A stretch of DNA of 64,000 nt from positions 496,001-560,000 of the forward strand of contig OZ243039.1 in NCBI GenBank assembly GCA_965212025.1. Reading direction: 5' to 3'. The notes below the pieces were generated by a model that saw nothing but the letters and a program-made list of their open reading frames with translations, did not search any database and was not told the origin of the DNA. Below, piece after piece: positions 62,285 through 64,000 of the stretch (position 1 is its first letter; the number at the start of each line of letters is the position of its first letter). The DNA is from G965212025 sp965212025 (GTDB lineage Bacteria > Pseudomonadota > Gammaproteobacteria > Poriferisulfidales > Oxydemutatoraceae). The translations under genes and the position numbers were made by a program.

Positions 62285-63264
62285 ACACCCGAGGCGTATT
62301 TTCAAGACTCAGGGTCGGTTGGAACCGAAATAAGGTTGCAAATGAGGGTGTTGGGAGCGTCAGTCATAGCGGTCGCGTGGCGTCTCCAAAGAGCAGTACT
62401 GAAAAAACTTTTTTCAGCCGCATTGTGCAATGGCTGAAAAGAATTCTGGGTTTCCAAAAGGAAGCACCAAAATCAAATTTGGTCAGCAACGTCATTACCG
62501 ACATTGAGGGCGTCCGCTCACGGACAAATACCCGAAGAAGCACAGTGACAAAGCCAGAAGACTCCCAACCCTCGCGAAGAAACCAAGTTTCGAGTTCCTG
62601 GGAAGAAATTGAGAATCCCACTGCACCCCGGCACCCCTTGAATGAATGGCAGCTATCCAAGACTGCGATAGACAAAACGCATATTCCCCCGGAAAATACC
62701 GAAGTATCAACAACCCCAAGTAAAACACGTGCACCATTGCCGGTTGATGGCGCGGACAAAAGGCATTTTATCATCCATAACAAAAAGCCACACATGAAGG
62801 AATTCCTGGTCTGTAATAAATCTCCTGCCTACGACCTGACACAGGAGCGTGATTTTTTCAATGTGAAGCTAGAGCACGAGTATCTCAAGGTTGCCTCGGA
62901 GGTCGCAAAAGAAACAATGGGAGCAGGTCGGGGATCAAACGTGATAGAACAGGGGACAACTGCCAACCAGGTTTTTTATAAAATTACCAATGATGAGAAA
63001 TATATGAACGAGTACTACCAACATGCGTCATGGGGAATGAATCGTGCGATTGCCATGCATAACGATTATTGCAACATTGATGCTGATAGTGAGTTGGCAA
63101 AGGAACTGGCAGACACCGCGACCATCCCTTGGGATCAGCATAAGCAAGAGGAAATGGTGATCGGTGAGCTCAAGATAAAATTCAAGGATCAGTACAAGCA
63201 TTTTCTCAAGGAGAAACTGACAAAAGAAGAGACAGGCTCCTTCCTCAAAAAAATCAGGTCATGA
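62281..63264 (+). CDS. Hypothetical protein, candidate secreted effector
   Basis: 327 residues; family not recognised. The N-terminal 60 residues are Ser/Arg/Val-rich with KTFFSRIVQWLKRILG at 42-57, aligning with the motif of the other unknown families in the window. Residues 60-165 are polar and probably disordered (many Pro, Thr, Ser, Asn); 165-327 look globular and helical (LEHEYLKVASEVAKETMG, NEYYQHASWGMNRAIAMHND). No signal peptide. It has its own promoter and a putative coupled leader ORF. Candidate T3SS substrate by analogy only. Confidence 0.75.
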   Translation: MNTRGVFSRLRVGWNRNKVANEGVGSVSHSGRVASPKSSTEKTFFSRIVQWLKRILGFQKEAPKSNLVSNVITDIEGVRSRTNTRRSTVTKPEDSQPSRRNQVSSSWEEIENPTAPRHPLNEWQLSKTAIDKTHIPPENTEVSTTPSKTRAPLPVDGADKRHFIIHNKKPHMKEFLVCNKSPAYDLTQERDFFNVKLEHEYLKVASEVAKETMGAGRGSNVIEQGTTANQVFYKITNDEKYMNEYYQHASWGMNRAIAMHNDYCNIDADSELAKELADTATIPWDQHKQEEMVIGELKIKFKDQYKHFLKEKLTKEETGSFLKKIRS

Positions 63265-63680
63265 AAATTGGCGGGAGAACATGGCTGGGAGTCGGGTGTG
63301 CAAATTTCACTTTCCGGCGAAAAGCCACGGTCAGGAGACTTGGAACGGCTCTCAAAGCCAGATAAAAATACCTGCCACGTGGCAGAACAGGAATAGCAGA
63401 CATGGGAACCACTGATTGACCTCCATCTGGTCTTTGTAATGTGGTCTTGAAGATAGAGCGCCGGTTTTCAAAGTATTTCTGCGCCTCTTTAAGATCTCAT
63501 CAACACCCAGCTTGCAAAGCCATCTGCCAAAGCTTCCACTGCGGCAACGATTGCCCTCGCAGGAAATAGTGTCTCAACATGACAACTTGTCAGTGCACCA
63601 CCCGAAAAAGCAAATTTGGAAACCGTCAATTATCCTCTCCTGAAAAGCTCCTTCATGCCTCATGCTAAAACCTGCCTCCC
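63265..63680. other. 416-bp intergenic region upstream of hda
   Basis: No gene supported on either strand. Contains a perfect 14-bp palindrome CTGCCACGTGGCAG at 63372-63385, a possible operator. Confidence 0.4.
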
Positions 63681-64000
63681 ATGAGCGATAACGGAAATTA
63701 TGAGCAGCAATTGCTCAGACTGGGAAGTGCCGCGGAAAAGCGGATCTCGGCTTTTTATGCCCGTGGAAATGAAAGTACGGTCGCGCATATACAAAAATTC
63801 TGCTCCCCCCTTGCCGACAAAAATGACTGCCAGATTTTTGTTCACGGTCCGGCGCAATGCGGAAAGACGCATTTGTTGCAGGCAGCATGCCGTGCCATGT
63901 CCGAAAGCAACCGGAACAGCGCGTATTTTTCCGTAGCCAGACATTTGTCAAGCGGAACCCAATTTCTGGCCGGTCAGGAAAAGACCGCCTTCCTTGCAAT
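63681..64000 (+). CDS. hda: DnaA-related protein Hda (5' part, cut by window end)
   Basis: First 106 codons of an AAA+ protein of the DnaA/Hda family, running off the window. Walker A is GPAQCGKTHLLQAA (56-69 from the ATG at 63681), in the GxxxxGKTHLLQA form typical of DnaA and Hda. The N-terminus is short, without DnaA domain I, which points to Hda, the regulator that inactivates DnaA-ATP after initiation. The usual Hda start with a clamp-binding QxxL motif may correspond to EQQLLRL. The remainder is outside the window. Confidence 0.75.
   Translation, partial: MSDNGNYEQQLLRLGSAAEKRISAFYARGNESTVAHIQKFCSPLADKNDCQIFVHGPAQCGKTHLLQAACRAMSESNRNSAYFSVARHLSSGTQFLAGQEKTAFLA

Noticed and set aside
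1..64000. CRISPR array, tRNA or rRNA genes, insertion sequences
   Set aside because: I looked for regularly spaced short repeats, tRNA T-loop signatures, rRNA motifs and transposase motifs and found none that hold up.

Overview
The window is chromosomal DNA of a Gram-negative betaproteobacterium, probably host-associated. The gene orders lpxC/M23 peptidase/secA/argJ/Nudix-ThiE, DUF2244-coxB-coxA-small protein-ctaG-coxC-DUF2909-surf1-ctaA-ctaB, and rplM-rpsI near erpA are typical of Burkholderiales/Neisseriales relatives. The host-associated reading rests on type III secretion (T3SS) genes and on a large tandem array of unknown paralogues. As I recall the literature, tandemly arrayed gene families are the hallmark of the intracellular fish-gill betaproteobacteria 'Candidatus Ichthyocystis'. 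That assignment is inference; there is no rRNA in the window to test it.

Layout. 1-8.7 kb: envelope and housekeeping genes (lpxC, DciA-like, M23 peptidase, secA, argJ, Nudix-ThiE, hflX). 8.8-17.2 kb: a complete aa3 cytochrome oxidase locus with structural subunits, copper insertion (ctaG, SCO-like), surf1 and haem A synthesis (ctaA, ctaB). 17.5-23.7 kb: an unknown candidate effector, then a three-gene T3SS fragment (sctC, sctD, sctE-like); the secretin carries an unusual C-terminal SPOR domain. 24-33.8 kb: bamD, rluD, purC, bioD, a small unknown gene, rpmE, hemH, an HNH nuclease and priA. 33.9-46.0 kb: eight tandem paralogues (347-359 aa), all on the minus strand and separated by strongly conserved spacers of about 430-500 bp. 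46.2-53.1 kb: coq7, glcF-like, a ZIP transporter, ilvA, rpiA and a GltB-like FMN protein. 53.4-60.4 kb: rpsI-rplM, a decayed PIN-toxin gene beside an intact XRE-ImmA gene, rdgB-rph, yicC, a short asparaginase, an RDD protein and erpA. 60.5-64 kb: an M23 (MepM-like) peptidase with an internal duplication, another candidate effector, and the 5' part of hda.

The main new observation is that four otherwise dissimilar unknown protein families (starts near 17.5 kb, 28.4 kb, 62.3 kb and the array) share a 16-residue N-terminal motif of the form K[ST][FW]xx[RW][VILA]xx[WA][LVI][KR]. Several of them also share a similar -10 promoter context. I read this as a candidate targeting or chaperone-binding signal of a secreted protein repertoire, served by the T3SS whose outer and inner rings are encoded here. 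The array shows clear mosaic exchange between copies, so it may work as a diversity-generating reservoir.
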